Positions 26,821 through 35,940 of a stretch of 64,000 nucleotides of DNA are shown here, one piece after another (positions within the stretch are counted from its first letter, which is position 1; each line of letters begins with the position of its first letter). The position numbers were made by a program, and so were the translations under genes. Source of the DNA: an uncultured Gemmiger sp. (GTDB taxonomy: Bacteria; Bacillota; Clostridia; Oscillospirales; Ruminococcaceae); NCBI GenBank assembly GCA_949295035.1, contig CASFJO010000049.1, positions 1 through 64,000 on the forward strand, read 5' to 3'. The notes under the pieces are model-generated. The model worked only from the letters and a program-made list of their open reading frames with translations. It was not told the origin of the DNA and made no database searches.

Positions 26821-27372
26821 ATGGAACAGACCTTTTCCCAAAGCCCTCTGGCCGAACAGCTGTTGGGCTTTCATTGCCCGCGCTGGGCGGAACTGCCCGG
26901 TATTCAGCTGTATATGGATCAGTTGACCGGCTACATCAACGAAGCGCTGGCGCCGCTGGAGGTGGGGGCTGATGGCAGCCTGACCAAGGCGATGGTGAAC
27001 AACTACGTTAAGCAGCAGGTGATCGCCCGGCCGCAGAACAAAAAGTACGACCGCCAGCAACTGGCCAGTTTGCTGGTACTCTGCGTGATGAAGCAGGTTT
27101 TCAGTATCCCGGAGGTGGACGCTATCCTGCGGGTGGGTCTGGCGGAGTATCCGCCTCAGATCGCCTACGATTATTTCTGTGCCGAGTTGGAGAACGCGCT
27201 GCGCGCCGTATTGGAAGGCCCGGACATTACCCAGCCGCCGGACACTGCTTCCGTGCCCACAGAACTCAGTGCCATGGTGCGCCGCATTGTGCTGGCCTGT
27301 GCCGGCAAGATCTATGTGCAGAAACGGCTGCAGTTCGCCGCCAGGAACAACGAGGAAACGCAGACGGCGTAA
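26821..27372 (+). CDS. DUF1836 domain protein
   Basis: 183 residues. DUF1836 proteins are Firmicutes-specific and contain an N-terminal MerR-like winged HTH segment; here MVNNYVKQQVIARPQNKKYD followed by RQQLASLLVLCVMKQVFSIP (about residues 58-105) matches it well. The family is of unknown function and may bind DNA. ATG 26821 was chosen because an upstream frame overlaps ruvX without a ribosome site. It is the last gene before a strong bidirectional terminator. Likely co-transcribed with ruvX. Confidence 0.85.
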   Translation: MEQTFSQSPLAEQLLGFHCPRWAELPGIQLYMDQLTGYINEALAPLEVGADGSLTKAMVNNYVKQQVIARPQNKKYDRQQLASLLVLCVMKQVFSIPEVDAILRVGLAEYPPQIAYDYFCAELENALRAVLEGPDITQPPDTASVPTELSAMVRRIVLACAGKIYVQKRLQFAARNNEETQTA

Positions 27373-27380
27373 AATCATGT

Positions 27381-27427
27381 AAAAGGCCCGTTCCGCTTCG
27401 GGGCCCCGAAGCGGAACGGGCCTTTTT
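27381..27427. terminator. Strong bidirectional terminator
   Basis: A 21-bp perfect hairpin (arms about 27381-27401 and 27406-27426) with A and T tracts at both ends lies between two convergent genes (DUF1836 and DUF3842) and can end both. Confidence 0.95.
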
Positions 27428-27433
27428 GATGGA

Positions 27434-27850
27434 TCAAACCAGCGCCAGAATGCGCTGTACCGCGTCGGCGATGTAGTCAGCCAGCGGTTTTTCCTCCACG
27501 CCGGCCACCGTTACGCCGCAGCGATTTACCGGCACCAGCACTTTGGGCGCCGGGCTGCGGGCCACCGCCGCCGCCATGGCGGCGGTACACTCACCCAGAA
27601 GGCTGTCGGCCAGTACGATACCTACCGGCCCGGCGATCACCGCTGCCCGGGGCGCGTTCACCAGCACGGCGTTTTCACCGGTGGCCCCGGCGTTGGCGCC
27701 GGCTTTGCGCATGGCGGCGGTGGCGGCCGCGTTGGCCCCCACTGCCAGGATCTCCCGGGTACAGCCCGCGGCCCGCAGCTGGGTGATCAGGGTGCGGCCC
27801 ATGCCGCCGCCCTGTCCGTCAAGAATCAAGATCGGTTTTGCGTTTTCCAT
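27434..27850 (-). CDS. DUF3842 family protein
   Basis: 138 residues with an N-terminal glycine-rich loop (ILILDGQGGGMGRTLITQLR) and a Rossmann-like pattern (EILAVGANAAATAAMRKAG, then GPVGIVLADSLLGECTAAMA), typical of DUF3842, a Firmicutes family of unknown function. MENAKP at 27850 is the probable start, preceded by AAGGAGAAGT; a longer frame overlaps the cardiolipin synthase gene and is unlikely. The gene follows the synthase by 25 bases and is probably in its operon. Confidence 0.82.
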   Translation of the reverse strand: MENAKPILILDGQGGGMGRTLITQLRAAGCTREILAVGANAAATAAMRKAGANAGATGENAVLVNAPRAAVIAGPVGIVLADSLLGECTAAMAAAVARSPAPKVLVPVNRCGVTVAGVEEKPLADYIADAVQRILALV

Positions 27851-27875
27851 ACTTCTCCTTGCCTTGTGCAATGGA

Positions 27876-29414
27876 TTATAAAAGCGGCGCAAAAAGCCGC
27901 AGGAACAGCTGAAACAGCCGCTTGGGCCAGGGGGTGCGATCCACATCCTCCACCGTCACTTCCCGGCTTTGGGTCATGCAGCGCTCGATGTCCCGGCGCA
28001 CATCCTGTACCATCTTACCGCCGTAGAAGGCGCAGCAGTTCTCAAAATGCAGATACAGGCTGCGGTAGTCCATGTTGGCGCTACCTACCACCGCCATCCG
28101 GTCGTCCGACACATACATCTTGGCGTGGATAAAGCCCGGGGTGTATTCATAGATGCGCACCCCCGCCTCCAGCAGAGTGCGGTAAAAGCTCTGGGTCACC
28201 CAATAGACATACCACTTGTCCGGGATGCCGGGGGTGATGATCCGCACATCCACGCCGCTCTTGGCGGCCAGCTTCAGGCTGGAGATCATCTCGCTGTCTA
28301 TCACCAGATAGGGGGTCACGATGTAGGCGTAGTTCTGGCTTTGGTGCAGGATATTGAAGTAAGCGTTTTCCGAGATGTTCTCCTGATCCAGGGGATTGTC
28401 CGCGTAGGGCTGCACATACCCGTCGGCCGGGCAGCGCAGCTGCGGCGCGTAATCCTCATAGGGGCTGTTCGCGCCGGTACAGTAGTCCCAGTTGTTCAGA
28501 AAGGTGCAGGTCAGGGAATACACCCCGCTGCCCTGCAGCATCAGCCCGGTGTCCTTCCACACGCCGAACCGCTTTTTCCGGTTGATGTACTCGTCCGCGA
28601 AATTCAGCCCGCCGGTGAATCCCACATTTCCGTCGATCACCGCGATCTTGCGATGGTCCCGGTGGTTGAACATCCGGTAGTCCGAGATGCGGCGGCTCAC
28701 CTCCAGCGGAGAAAAAACCACACACTTGATGCCGTAGCTGCGCAGCACCTGATCGTAATCCTCCGGCAGGGTGAACATGCAGCCCACCGCGTCGTACATC
28801 ACCCGCACGTCCAGCCCCTGGGCGGCCTTTTCCTTCAGGATAGACAGGGTGGTGTCCCACATGTAGCCCGGGTGGATGATGAAATATTCCATAAATACGA
28901 ACCGCTTGGCGGCCCGCAGCTGCTCCAGAAACACCGGAAAGAAGTCCTCGCCCCAGGCAAAGTACCGGCTGGCGGTGCCCCCGTATACCGGCGCGCCGGC
29001 GTAGTCCGCCAGATAGCGGGCACACCGGCCCATAGCGGGGGAGTATTCCCGAAGCCGACGCAGCGGCTCTTCGCCCACGGGACAGGCCTGCCGGCCCCGC
29101 GCCTCACATTGGGCATAGCGCAGCGCCTTGCGGCCCCGGTGACGCGGCTTGGCCCAGAACAGATAGAACAGGCTGCCGGTGGGCGGCAGGGATACAATGA
29201 GCAGGATCCACATGATCTTGTAGGCCGGATTCACGTTGTCCCGGTCCAGCAGGGCCAGGATGAACAGAATGCTCACCACGATCAGGATCAGGTAGACGTA
29301 CGGGGCCAGGCTGCCCACCCAAAGAAACAGCCCGACGGTCAGCACGATCTGCAGCAGGACCAGAACCACCGCGAAGAAGGTGCGGGTCAGCACCCCGCGC
29401 AGCAAACGTTTCAT
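27876..29414 (-). CDS. cls: Cardiolipin synthase
   Basis: 512 residues. Two N-terminal TM helices (about residues 12-56) and a further hydrophobic segment (66-87, with LPPTGSLFYLFW) are followed by two phospholipase-D-type HKD motifs: H254-R-K256...D261 (HRDHRKIAVIDG) and H430-A-K432...D437 (HAKMYVSDD). It makes cardiolipin from phosphatidylglycerol at the membrane. Length and layout match bacterial Cls. The DUF3842 gene lies 25 bases downstream. AAGGAGCGTTC precedes the ATG. No anomaly seen. Confidence 0.95.
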   Translation of the reverse strand: MKRLLRGVLTRTFFAVVLVLLQIVLTVGLFLWVGSLAPYVYLILIVVSILFILALLDRDNVNPAYKIMWILLIVSLPPTGSLFYLFWAKPRHRGRKALRYAQCEARGRQACPVGEEPLRRLREYSPAMGRCARYLADYAGAPVYGGTASRYFAWGEDFFPVFLEQLRAAKRFVFMEYFIIHPGYMWDTTLSILKEKAAQGLDVRVMYDAVGCMFTLPEDYDQVLRSYGIKCVVFSPLEVSRRISDYRMFNHRDHRKIAVIDGNVGFTGGLNFADEYINRKKRFGVWKDTGLMLQGSGVYSLTCTFLNNWDYCTGANSPYEDYAPQLRCPADGYVQPYADNPLDQENISENAYFNILHQSQNYAYIVTPYLVIDSEMISSLKLAAKSGVDVRIITPGIPDKWYVYWVTQSFYRTLLEAGVRIYEYTPGFIHAKMYVSDDRMAVVGSANMDYRSLYLHFENCCAFYGGKMVQDVRRDIERCMTQSREVTVEDVDRTPWPKRLFQLFLRLFAPLL

Positions 29415-29446
29415 GAACGCTCCTTCCTTTTTACCGTTCCCGGCAT

Positions 29447-30169
29447 TCAGCCGGCGGTGTAGGTCACAATGGTCACCGAGTTCAATATTACATCCTCGAC
29501 AGGGCGGCCGTTTTCGTCCACCTCCGTCTGCGCGATCCCGTCCACCACATCCATGCCCGCATACACCTGCCCGAACACGGTGTCGGTGTTGTCCAGATAG
29601 GGCAGACCGCCGGCGGCGGCGTAGGCGTCAATGACCTCCTGCCGATAGCCCGCGTTTGCCAGCTGTGACTTTTGTTCTTCGGTGAGGCCGGGCCGGGCTT
29701 CCACAAAATAGAACTGGCTCAGCCCGCTGACGCTGCTCTCCGGGCTGAAAGCGGCACACAGCGCCCCCGCGTAGTGGTGCAGGCTGTCGGTCCATTCCAG
29801 GGGATAGGGGTTGCCCTGCCAGATCGAGGTACCGCCGGAGCCGGAGCCGGTGCCGTCTCCGCCCTGCACCACAAATCCCTCCACGACCCGGTGGAACACC
29901 GTGCCGTTATAATAGCCCTGCTGAGCCAGCCCGATAAAATTTTCCACCGCCATGGGGGCCGCGTCCGGGTACAGCACCGCCCGGATCTCCCCCTGGGATG
30001 TGTCAAAGATGGCGATGGTGTCGCCCTCGGCGGGGCCGGCAAACTGGAGTTCGGCGCTCTCCACCGCCGGACGGTTCACGCCGCCGGACAGCACGCCGCC
30101 GTCACAGCCGGTCAGCAGCAGGGCCGCGGCCAGAGCAAAACCGGCCAGGCGCAGGATCGATTTGTGCAT
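29447..30169 (-). CDS. Cyclophilin-type peptidyl-prolyl isomerase, lipoprotein
   Basis: 240 residues. The signal peptide ends in the lipobox LLTGC (Cys22), so the mature protein should be lipid-anchored outside the membrane. The cyclophilin domain shows the family motif NGTVFHRVVEGFVVQGGDGT (residues 88-107) with Phe and Arg of the active site, GGTSIWQG and QFYFVEARPG. A loop of about 25 residues near residues 165-190 (LTEEQKSQLANAG...) is inserted, as in other clostridial lipoprotein cyclophilins. Role: folding of exported proteins. ATG 30169 follows GGAGGTACACC. It precedes cls, 32 bases away, so may be co-transcribed with it. Confidence 0.9.
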   Translation of the reverse strand: MHKSILRLAGFALAAALLLTGCDGGVLSGGVNRPAVESAELQFAGPAEGDTIAIFDTSQGEIRAVLYPDAAPMAVENFIGLAQQGYYNGTVFHRVVEGFVVQGGDGTGSGSGGTSIWQGNPYPLEWTDSLHHYAGALCAAFSPESSVSGLSQFYFVEARPGLTEEQKSQLANAGYRQEVIDAYAAAGGLPYLDNTDTVFGQVYAGMDVVDGIAQTEVDENGRPVEDVILNSVTIVTYTAG

Positions 30170-30201
30170 GGTGTACCTCCGCGCAAAATGGGTTTGCAGA
30201 T

Positions 30202-30210
30202 ATTATAGCA
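30202..30210 (-). promoter_or_regulatory. Extended -10 promoter of the cyclophilin gene
   Basis: On the minus strand TGCTATAAT lies 33 bases before the ATG; the -35 region is weak, as expected of an extended -10 promoter. Confidence 0.5.
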
Positions 30211-30266
30211 TACTTGGCTGCAAAATAGAAAAAACAGGCAAAACTTTTTTGTTCCTGTCCGGGCGC

Positions 30267-30295
30267 TTGACGTGGCAGGGCAAACGGGGTAAACT
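30267..30295 (+). promoter_or_regulatory. Promoter of the DUF1292 gene
   Basis: TTGACG (30267-30272), 17-bp spacer, TAAACT (30290-30295), 38 bases before the start codon. Confidence 0.55.
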
Positions 30296-30333
30296 ATGTA
30301 TAGACAATCACCCCCGAAATGGAGGATACGCCC

Positions 30334-30657
30334 ATGGCAGAAACCAACAACCCCGCTCTGGAGCCGGAGGCCGAGGACTATGAGCCTGACCTGATCACCC
30401 TGGAAGACGAGGACGGCAAGGAACATACCTTTGAAGTGATCGACGCGCTGGACTATCAGAACGTGCGCTATATGGCCCTGGTGCCCTATGTGGCGGACGC
30501 GGCCTCGCTGCATGAAGATCTGCAGATGATCATCATGAAGGTGGGCGAGGACGAGGAAGGCGAGTTTATGGATATCGTGGAGGACGATGAGGAACTTCTG
30601 CAGGTGAGCAAGGAGTTTGAAAAACGTCTGGAGGATTTTTTTGACATCCAGTCCTGA
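30334..30657 (+). CDS. DUF1292 family protein
   Basis: 107 residues, strongly acidic. The DUF1292 pattern is clear: DLITLEDEDGKEHTFEVIDA, then VRYMALVPYV and IIMKVGEDEEGEFMDIVEDD with EELLQVSKEFE. The family (YrzB-like) is usual in Firmicutes and often lies near alaS/ruvX-type genes; function is unknown. ATG 30334 is chosen because GGAGG at 30321-30325 lies eight bases upstream; an earlier ATG at 30319 overlaps that site. Downstream lies a candidate structured RNA. Confidence 0.9.
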   Translation: MAETNNPALEPEAEDYEPDLITLEDEDGKEHTFEVIDALDYQNVRYMALVPYVADAASLHEDLQMIIMKVGEDEEGEFMDIVEDDEELLQVSKEFEKRLEDFFDIQS

Positions 30658-30664
30658 CCCCGTA

Positions 30665-30911
30665 TCCGGGAAGACGCATCCTGCCCGGTTCGATTTGTTG
30701 CAGCCTGAAAAATCCTACTAATCAATTCAAGGGAGCACGGGTCCTCCGGCGGATCGCAGACCTCCCGCTCTCGGGCGGACGAAGGGAGCGTGATCCCGGG
30801 GGCAGGGCACCCACCTGCCATACCGGTAGGTTTGATTTGGCTGCAGACGGCCACGGCGGGATAGGAAAAAGCAGAACGGCCGCGAAGCGTATCGCTTCGC
30901 GGCCGTTTTTA
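30665..30911 (+). ncRNA. Candidate structured RNA, unassigned (6S-like layout)
   Basis: A non-coding stretch ends in a strong plus-strand terminator and lies between two converging genes, so it cannot be a leader. Long-range pairs close it: CCTGCC with GGCGGG (around 30684 and 30856), TGCAGCC with GGCTGCA (around 30700 and 30840) and CCTAC with GTAGG (around 30716 and 30828). Inside are a bubble, a smaller hairpin GGCAGG/CCTGCC on the 3' side, and a GC-rich apical arm. A long closing stem, central bubble with a 3'-side hairpin and apical stem is the plan of 6S RNA, but I cannot confirm this by sequence. No open frame of note. A promoter was not clearly found. Confidence 0.45.
30875..30911 (+). 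terminator. Terminator of the candidate RNA
   Basis: A 15-bp hairpin (around 30875-30889 and 30892-30906) ends in TTTTT. On the plus strand it follows the structured region; the minus-strand side lacks a T tract, so it belongs to the plus-strand transcript. Confidence 0.85.
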
Positions 30912-30956
30912 TTATGTACAAACCGGTCCGACCATGGGAACCATGCGGGCGGCCTG

Positions 30957-31616
30957 TTATTCCCCGAACACCTTGACGTAATCGGCCTTGAATTTCTCTA
31001 TGCCGGCGTCGGTCAGGGGATGTTTGGTCATCTGCTCGATCACCTTGTAGGGCACGGTGGCGATGTCCGCCCCGGCCAGGGCGCAGTCGGTCACATGGAT
31101 GGGATTGCGCACGCTGGCCGCGATGATCCGGGTCTCAATATCCGGATAGTTGGCAAAAATCGCGGCGATGCTCTCGATCAGGTCGATGCCCGGCTGGCTG
31201 ATATCGTCCAGCCGCCCCAGGAACGGGGACACGTAGGCAGCGCCCGCCCGGGCCGCCAGCAGCGCCTGGTTGGCCGAGAAGATCAGGGTACAGTTGGTGG
31301 GGATGCCCTCCGCAGCGAGGGCCTTGATGGCCTTCAGGCCCTCCACCGTCATGGGGATCTTGACCACCATGTGCTCCGGGTCCAGGGCATAGATGGCCCG
31401 TCCCTCCTCGATCATGCCGGCCGCGTCGGTGGTGGTGGCTTTCACCTCGCCGGAGATGGGCCCGTCCACGATCGTGGCGATCTCCTTCAGCGTTTCCGCG
31501 TAGTCCCGCCCTTCCTTGGCGATCAGGCTGGGATTGGTGGTGACCCCGGCGATCACCCCCATATCGTTGGCGGCTCGGATCTCGTCCACATTGGCGGTAT
31601 CAATAAAAAAGCGCAT
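30957..31616 (-). CDS. tal: Transaldolase / fructose-6-phosphate aldolase family
   Basis: 219 residues, the short TalC/Fsa type. The first strand [23 protein letters not shown], and the Schiff-base lysine K86 in HMVVKIPMT are all in place; [20 protein letters not shown] and SPFLGRLDD follow. The short form can be either transaldolase (pentose phosphate pathway) or F6P aldolase; a choice needs comparison of the active-site Phe/Tyr. The start MRFFID at 31616 is standard for the family; longer frames upstream lack a ribosome site. Single gene, followed on the opposite strand by the candidate RNA. Confidence 0.92.
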   Translation of the reverse strand: MRFFIDTANVDEIRAANDMGVIAGVTTNPSLIAKEGRDYAETLKEIATIVDGPISGEVKATTTDAAGMIEEGRAIYALDPEHMVVKIPMTVEGLKAIKALAAEGIPTNCTLIFSANQALLAARAGAAYVSPFLGRLDDISQPGIDLIESIAAIFANYPDIETRIIAASVRNPIHVTDCALAGADIATVPYKVIEQMTKHPLTDAGIEKFKADYVKVFGE

Positions 31617-31721
31617 GGGAAACAACCTCTCTCTCTGCCCGGCCTCCGGGCATTTTTTCTTATTGTACCGCAACTCGTACACGCAAACAAGGACAAATGG
31701 CACAAAACATGGAGTTTTGTG

Positions 31722-31757
31722 CCAAAAAATTCCCCGCGGCGCGCAGCCGCGGGGAGG
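31722..31757 (-). terminator. Terminator of gltX
   Basis: Read on the minus strand, CCCCGCGG / CCGCGGGG hairpin (31732-31739, 31747-31754) ends in AATTTTTT. A second hairpin (GGCACAAAAC / GTTTTGTGCC, about 31699-31722) follows immediately. Confidence 0.82.
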
Positions 31758-31773
31758 GGAAAAGTATGGTTCC

Positions 31774-33225
31774 TTACAGGGCGGCCAGGGCGGCGCGCAG
31801 ACGGGAAAGAGTCTCTTCCCGGCCCATCATGGCGGCCAGATCGGTGCCGCCGCCGGGGGTGCGCTGTTTGCCGGACAACGCGATACCCAGCGGGTAGAGC
31901 AGCCAGCCATTCTTGACCTCCATCTCCTCCGCCTTGCCCTTGCAGGCCTCAAAGATGGCATCCTTGTTCCAGTCGGTCAACCCTTCCAGCACCGGCAGCA
32001 GGGCGGTCAGGGCCTCGCGGGCGGTGTCCGGGGTGGTCTTTTGTTTCTTGTTGGCATACAGTTCCGGGCCGAAGGGAAGCGGCGCGTCAAAAAAGTCCAG
32101 CTGTTCCGGGATCTCGCCCAGCACCTCGCAGCGGGGCTGCAGATTGGCGCAGAGCAGGTCCCGGTCGATCGGCAGATGCACCGCCTGGTCGATCCAGGGA
32201 TCGGCCGCTTTGCGGAACTCCTCCGGGCTCATGCGGCGGATGTACACGGCGTTGATGGCCCGCAGTTTCAGCGGATCAAAGATGGCCGGACTCTTGCTGA
32301 TGCCGCTCTCGTCAAAGATCTTCACCATCTCGTCCAGGGTGAAGATCTCCTCCTCGCCCTTGGGGCTCCAGCCCAGCAGCAGGATATAGTTCAGCACAGC
32401 GGCGCTCAGATAGCCCTTGGCCATCAGGTCCTGGTAGCTGGCATCCCCGTTGCGCTTGCTCAGCTTGTTCTGGGCATCCTTCATTACCGGCGGGCAATGG
32501 ATGTAGACCGGTTTCTCCCAGCCGAAACTATCGTACAGCAGATTGTATTTGGGGGTGCTGGACAGATATTCGCTGCCCCGGATCACGTGGGTGATCCCCA
32601 TCAGATGATCGTCCACCACGTTGGCAAAGTTATAGGTGGGCATGCCGTCGCTTTTGAGAAGGATCTGATCCTCCAGTTCGGCGTTGTTCACCTCGATGTG
32701 GCCGTACACCGCGTCGTCAAAGCTGGTCACACCCTCCCGGGGCATCTTCTGGCGGATGACGTAGGGGGTGCCGGCGTCCAGCAGGCGGCGCACCTCCTCC
32801 GGCGGCAGATCCCGGCAATGGCCATCGTAATGGCCCACTGCCTCGCCGGCGGCTTTCTGGTCGGCGTGCAGCTGCTCCAGCCGCTCAGCGGTGCAGAAGC
32901 AGTAGTAGGCCTTGCCCTGTTCCACCAGCTGCTCGGCGTACTGACGGAACATGCCCATCCGCTGGCTCTGGATATAGGGGCCTACCGGGCCGCCCACGTC
33001 GGGCCCCTCGTCCCACAAAAGACCGGTCTGGCGCAGGGTATCGTAGATCACATCCACAGCCCCCTCCACAAGGCGGCCCTGGTCGGTGTCCTCAATGCGC
33101 AGAATGAAGGTTCCCCCCTTGCTTTTGGCCTTCAGATAAGCATAGAGGGCGGTGCGTAGGTTGCCCACGTGCATGTAACCGGTAGGGCTGGGCGCAAAAC
33201 GGGTGCGGACGGTATTGGATGCCAT
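31774..33225 (-). CDS. gltX: Glutamyl-tRNA synthetase
   Basis: 483 residues, class I. The HIGH-type signature sits in [20 protein letters not shown] (residues about 8-27) and the KMSKS-type loop reads NKLSKRNGD. The Rossmann core contains [20 protein letters not shown]; the C-terminal helical anticodon domain is full length. It charges tRNA-Glu, and in many Firmicutes also tRNA-Gln for transamidation. MASNT at 33225 is the start with AAGGAGAAGG upstream. Monocistronic, with its own terminator. Confidence 0.96.
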   Translation of the reverse strand: MASNTVRTRFAPSPTGYMHVGNLRTALYAYLKAKSKGGTFILRIEDTDQGRLVEGAVDVIYDTLRQTGLLWDEGPDVGGPVGPYIQSQRMGMFRQYAEQLVEQGKAYYCFCTAERLEQLHADQKAAGEAVGHYDGHCRDLPPEEVRRLLDAGTPYVIRQKMPREGVTSFDDAVYGHIEVNNAELEDQILLKSDGMPTYNFANVVDDHLMGITHVIRGSEYLSSTPKYNLLYDSFGWEKPVYIHCPPVMKDAQNKLSKRNGDASYQDLMAKGYLSAAVLNYILLLGWSPKGEEEIFTLDEMVKIFDESGISKSPAIFDPLKLRAINAVYIRRMSPEEFRKAADPWIDQAVHLPIDRDLLCANLQPRCEVLGEIPEQLDFFDAPLPFGPELYANKKQKTTPDTAREALTALLPVLEGLTDWNKDAIFEACKGKAEEMEVKNGWLLYPLGIALSGKQRTPGGGTDLAAMMGREETLSRLRAALAAL

Positions 33226-33342
33226 GATGATCCTTCTCCTTTTATGTGGTTTTCCAAGGCCGGCACGGCCCCGGAACAGGGTTCTTCTGTTTATTGTAAG
33301 GGCCGGGCAACCGCTTGTCAACCGGGCGCCGCGCGCTTTGCT

Positions 33343-33371
33343 TTGCAGATTTTCCGCGTTTCTTATATAAT
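33343..33371 (+). promoter_or_regulatory. Promoter of the MBOAT/SGNH pair
   Basis: TTGCAG (33343-33348), 17-bp spacer, TATAAT (33366-33371), 45 bases before the ATG. Confidence 0.65.
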
Positions 33372-33416
33372 AAGGAAGTATTTGGGGGAATCCCGATGGA
33401 AACGGAGAGGTGTACC

Positions 33417-34823
33417 ATGGATTTTTTGTCGTTTTCCTTTGCCGGATTCGGGGTGCTGGTATTTGCGGGCTGGTGGCTCCTTTCCGGCAAAATCCGTCCC
33501 TGGCTGCTGGCGGCGGCCAACCTGGTTTTTGCCCATTGGTTTGGTCCCCGCACCCTGATCTGCCTGGTTCTGATCTGCTTGGCAGGGTATGCGTGCGGCC
33601 GGCTGTTGGAGAGGCGGCAAAGCCCGGCGATCCTGTGGGCGGGCGTTCTGTGCTGCCTGGCGCCGCTGGCCGCTTACAAATATCTGCCGCTGGCTGCGCC
33701 CTCGGCGTTTGCTGAGCTGGCCGCGCCGGTGGGGCTGAGCTTTTATGGCTTCAAAACCATTGCCTGTTTGGCCGACGTATACCGCCGCCGGCGCCCGGCA
33801 GAGAAAAACCTGCTGCTTTACTTTGCCTGGCTGGGCTTTTTTGCCCAGCTGACCAGCGGCCCTATCCAGCGGGCGGAGGAGTTTCTGCCCCAGCTGAAGG
33901 CGCCTGGCCGTTTTGACCGGACGCTGGCCTATACCGGCTGTGTGCGGCTGTGCTGGGGGTTGTTTTTGAAACGCTGCCTGGCCGACCAGTTTGCCCTTTA
34001 CCAGGGGGCCCTGGCCTATAAACCGGAACAGTACTACGGCTTGGCCATCGTCTGGTCGGTGCTGGGTTACGGGCTCTACCTGTATTTGGATTTCGCCAGC
34101 TATTCCCAGCTGTCCATCGGGGTGGCAAACCTGCTGGGGCTGCGTGTGGGGGAAAACTTCCTCAGCCCCTATTTCTCCCGCAGTATCGGAGAATTCTGGC
34201 GGCGCTGGCACATCAGCCTGTCCTCCTTTCTGCGGGATTACATCTACATCCCGCTGGGCGGCAGCCGCCGGGGTGTGCGGGTTTTGATCCTGGCCACGAT
34301 GGTCACCTTCCTGGCTTCCGGCGTCTGGCACGGGGCAACCGGGGGCTTTGTGATCTGGGGCGCGCTGCACGGGGTCTGGCTGCTGATCGGCCGGTTCACC
34401 CGCCTGGTCCGCCAGCGGGTCTGGCAGCGGCTTGGGCAGGACGAGCACAGCCCGCTGCGCAGCGCCGTGAGTTGTGCGGTCACCTTTGTACTGGTACATA
34501 CAGGCTGGTTTTTCTTTGCCGCCGGTACCCTCAAGCAAGCCTGGCTGCTGGCCGGATCGGTTTTTCAGCCGGTTTCGGTCAACCTGCAGTTCCTTAAGGA
34601 AAGCCTGACCCAGCTGGGATATACCCCGGCCATCCTGCTTCAGCTGGGGGCGTTCACCCTGCTGGCCGCGGTGGTGGACTGGCTGGCCCGCACCGAGGGC
34701 TTTGGCGCCTGGCAGGCCCGCCAGAAGCCGTGGCTTCGGGTGGCGCTGTGCTACCTGTGCGTCTTTGGAGCCCTTTTCTTCGGGGCGGCCCAGTCGCTGC
34801 CCAATGTGTATTTCGCATTTTAA
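33417..34823 (+). CDS. MBOAT family membrane O-acyltransferase (AlgI/DltB-like)
   Basis: 468 residues with about eleven hydrophobic segments. The family core is visible: GLSFYGFKTIACLADVYRRR, FAQLTSGPIQRAEEFLPQL, FWRRWHISLSSFLRDYIYIP and the catalytic-His region GVWHGATGGFVIWGALHGVW. MBOAT proteins transfer acyl groups across the membrane onto exported polymers, as in AlgI (alginate acetylation), PatA (peptidoglycan) and DltB (teichoic acids). ATG 33417 follows GGAGAGGT; an upstream ATG at 33396 is possible but has a weaker site. The next gene, 13 bases on, encodes a membrane-anchored SGNH-like partner, the usual AlgI/J or DltB/D arrangement. Substrate unknown. Confidence 0.9.
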   Translation: MDFLSFSFAGFGVLVFAGWWLLSGKIRPWLLAAANLVFAHWFGPRTLICLVLICLAGYACGRLLERRQSPAILWAGVLCCLAPLAAYKYLPLAAPSAFAELAAPVGLSFYGFKTIACLADVYRRRRPAEKNLLLYFAWLGFFAQLTSGPIQRAEEFLPQLKAPGRFDRTLAYTGCVRLCWGLFLKRCLADQFALYQGALAYKPEQYYGLAIVWSVLGYGLYLYLDFASYSQLSIGVANLLGLRVGENFLSPYFSRSIGEFWRRWHISLSSFLRDYIYIPLGGSRRGVRVLILATMVTFLASGVWHGATGGFVIWGALHGVWLLIGRFTRLVRQRVWQRLGQDEHSPLRSAVSCAVTFVLVHTGWFFFAAGTLKQAWLLAGSVFQPVSVNLQFLKESLTQLGYTPAILLQLGAFTLLAAVVDWLARTEGFGAWQARQKPWLRVALCYLCVFGALFFGAAQSLPNVYFAF

Positions 34824-34836
34824 GGAGGCATGCGCC

Positions 34837-35940
34837 ATGCGACGATTTCTGGCTGTTGTGATCCTGTTTCTTCTCCCGGTGCTGGCAGTGTGCGGGCTGT
34901 TTGGCGCGGCGGTGTATGCCAGCGGCGAATGGTATACCGAAGAACAGATCGCCCAAAAGGTGATGGAGGGCGAACCCGCCTTTTTCGGCCTGGCCTACCG
35001 GGATAACACCCGCTACTACAAGCATCTGGTGGCCGGCGCCAAGGCCGCCGACCTGCTGGTGCTGGGCACCAGCCGTTCCATGCAGTTCCACAGTGAGTTT
35101 TTCACCACTGACAGCTTTTATAACGCGGGCGGTGGCGCGGGCTATATCAACGAGTTCCAGTTTTTTCTGGAGAATCTTCCGGAGGGATCGCTGCCCGATA
35201 CCCTGATCATGGTCATGGACCAGTACCTGTTCAATCAGGCCTGGACCGGCACCGGCGGTATGCCCCAGGCCTTTGACTACGGGCACTATGAGTTTGATCC
35301 GCCCAAAGCGCTGTTCAGCGCTATGCGGGACTGGGCCCAGGGCAAGTATTCTCTGTGGGACGTGTTTGCCAGCCATCCGAACGTGTACGGGATGGCGGCG
35401 GTGGGCCGCGGAAGCGGTTACAACGCGGACGGCAGCTACGATTACGGCCGGCTCATGGACTATCCGGAGGAGGGGACCGACGTGGGATTTCACGACACCT
35501 TTGACCGGATCCTGCGGGGCATCAACCGGTTCGAGCCGGCCGAGTACGTGTATCCGGTCAGCACCGAAAAGGTGGAGCAGCTGCTGGCCTGGTGCAATGA
35601 CCGGCAGATCCGGGTGGTGCTGATCGTGCCGCCTTACGCACCCAGCGTCTGGGAACGGATGGAACAGACCGGCAAATACGGCTATTTCGCCTGGATCATC
35701 AAGATCCTCAACGAACTCTGCGAACCCTACGGGTATGAGGTGTACGATTTCAGTTATATGCCGGAGACATCCGATGACGAGTACATCGACGGTTACCACG
35801 GCGGAGACCGGGTTTATGCTCGGCTTGCCCTGGAACTGGCGCAGCGCAGCGAGACGCTGGCCGGCCTGATCGACACCGATTATCTGACCGCTGCGCTCCA
35901 GCCGGGGTCCAACCCGCTGCATCTGGCGCCGGTCTCTTGA
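34837..35940 (+). CDS. Membrane-anchored SGNH/DltD-like partner of the MBOAT protein
   Basis: 367 residues. An N-terminal signal anchor (FLAVVILFLLPVLAVCGLFG, residues 4-23) is followed by an exported domain with LLVLGTSRSMQF (about 72-83), the block I GxSR element of SGNH-type acyl transfer proteins, and a late NDR...RVVLIVPPYA segment. A candidate catalytic dyad lies at EYIDGYHGGDRVYARLALEL near the C-terminus (D..H spacing as in AlgX/DltD relatives), though I cannot assign it firmly. Start ATG 34837 has TAAGGAGG upstream. It probably moves the acyl group supplied by the MBOAT protein onto a wall or capsule polymer. The stop codon overlaps the trpS -35 box. Confidence 0.78.
   Translation: MRRFLAVVILFLLPVLAVCGLFGAAVYASGEWYTEEQIAQKVMEGEPAFFGLAYRDNTRYYKHLVAGAKAADLLVLGTSRSMQFHSEFFTTDSFYNAGGGAGYINEFQFFLENLPEGSLPDTLIMVMDQYLFNQAWTGTGGMPQAFDYGHYEFDPPKALFSAMRDWAQGKYSLWDVFASHPNVYGMAAVGRGSGYNADGSYDYGRLMDYPEEGTDVGFHDTFDRILRGINRFEPAEYVYPVSTEKVEQLLAWCNDRQIRVVLIVPPYAPSVWERMEQTGKYGYFAWIIKILNELCEPYGYEVYDFSYMPETSDDEYIDGYHGGDRVYARLALELAQRSETLAGLIDTDYLTAALQPGSNPLHLAPVS

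Noticed and set aside
30665..30911. tRNA, SRP RNA, RNase P RNA or riboswitch
   Set aside because: No cloverleaf; lacks the SRP helix 8 signature; too short for RNase P or tmRNA; no downstream gene on the same strand for a riboswitch to control.
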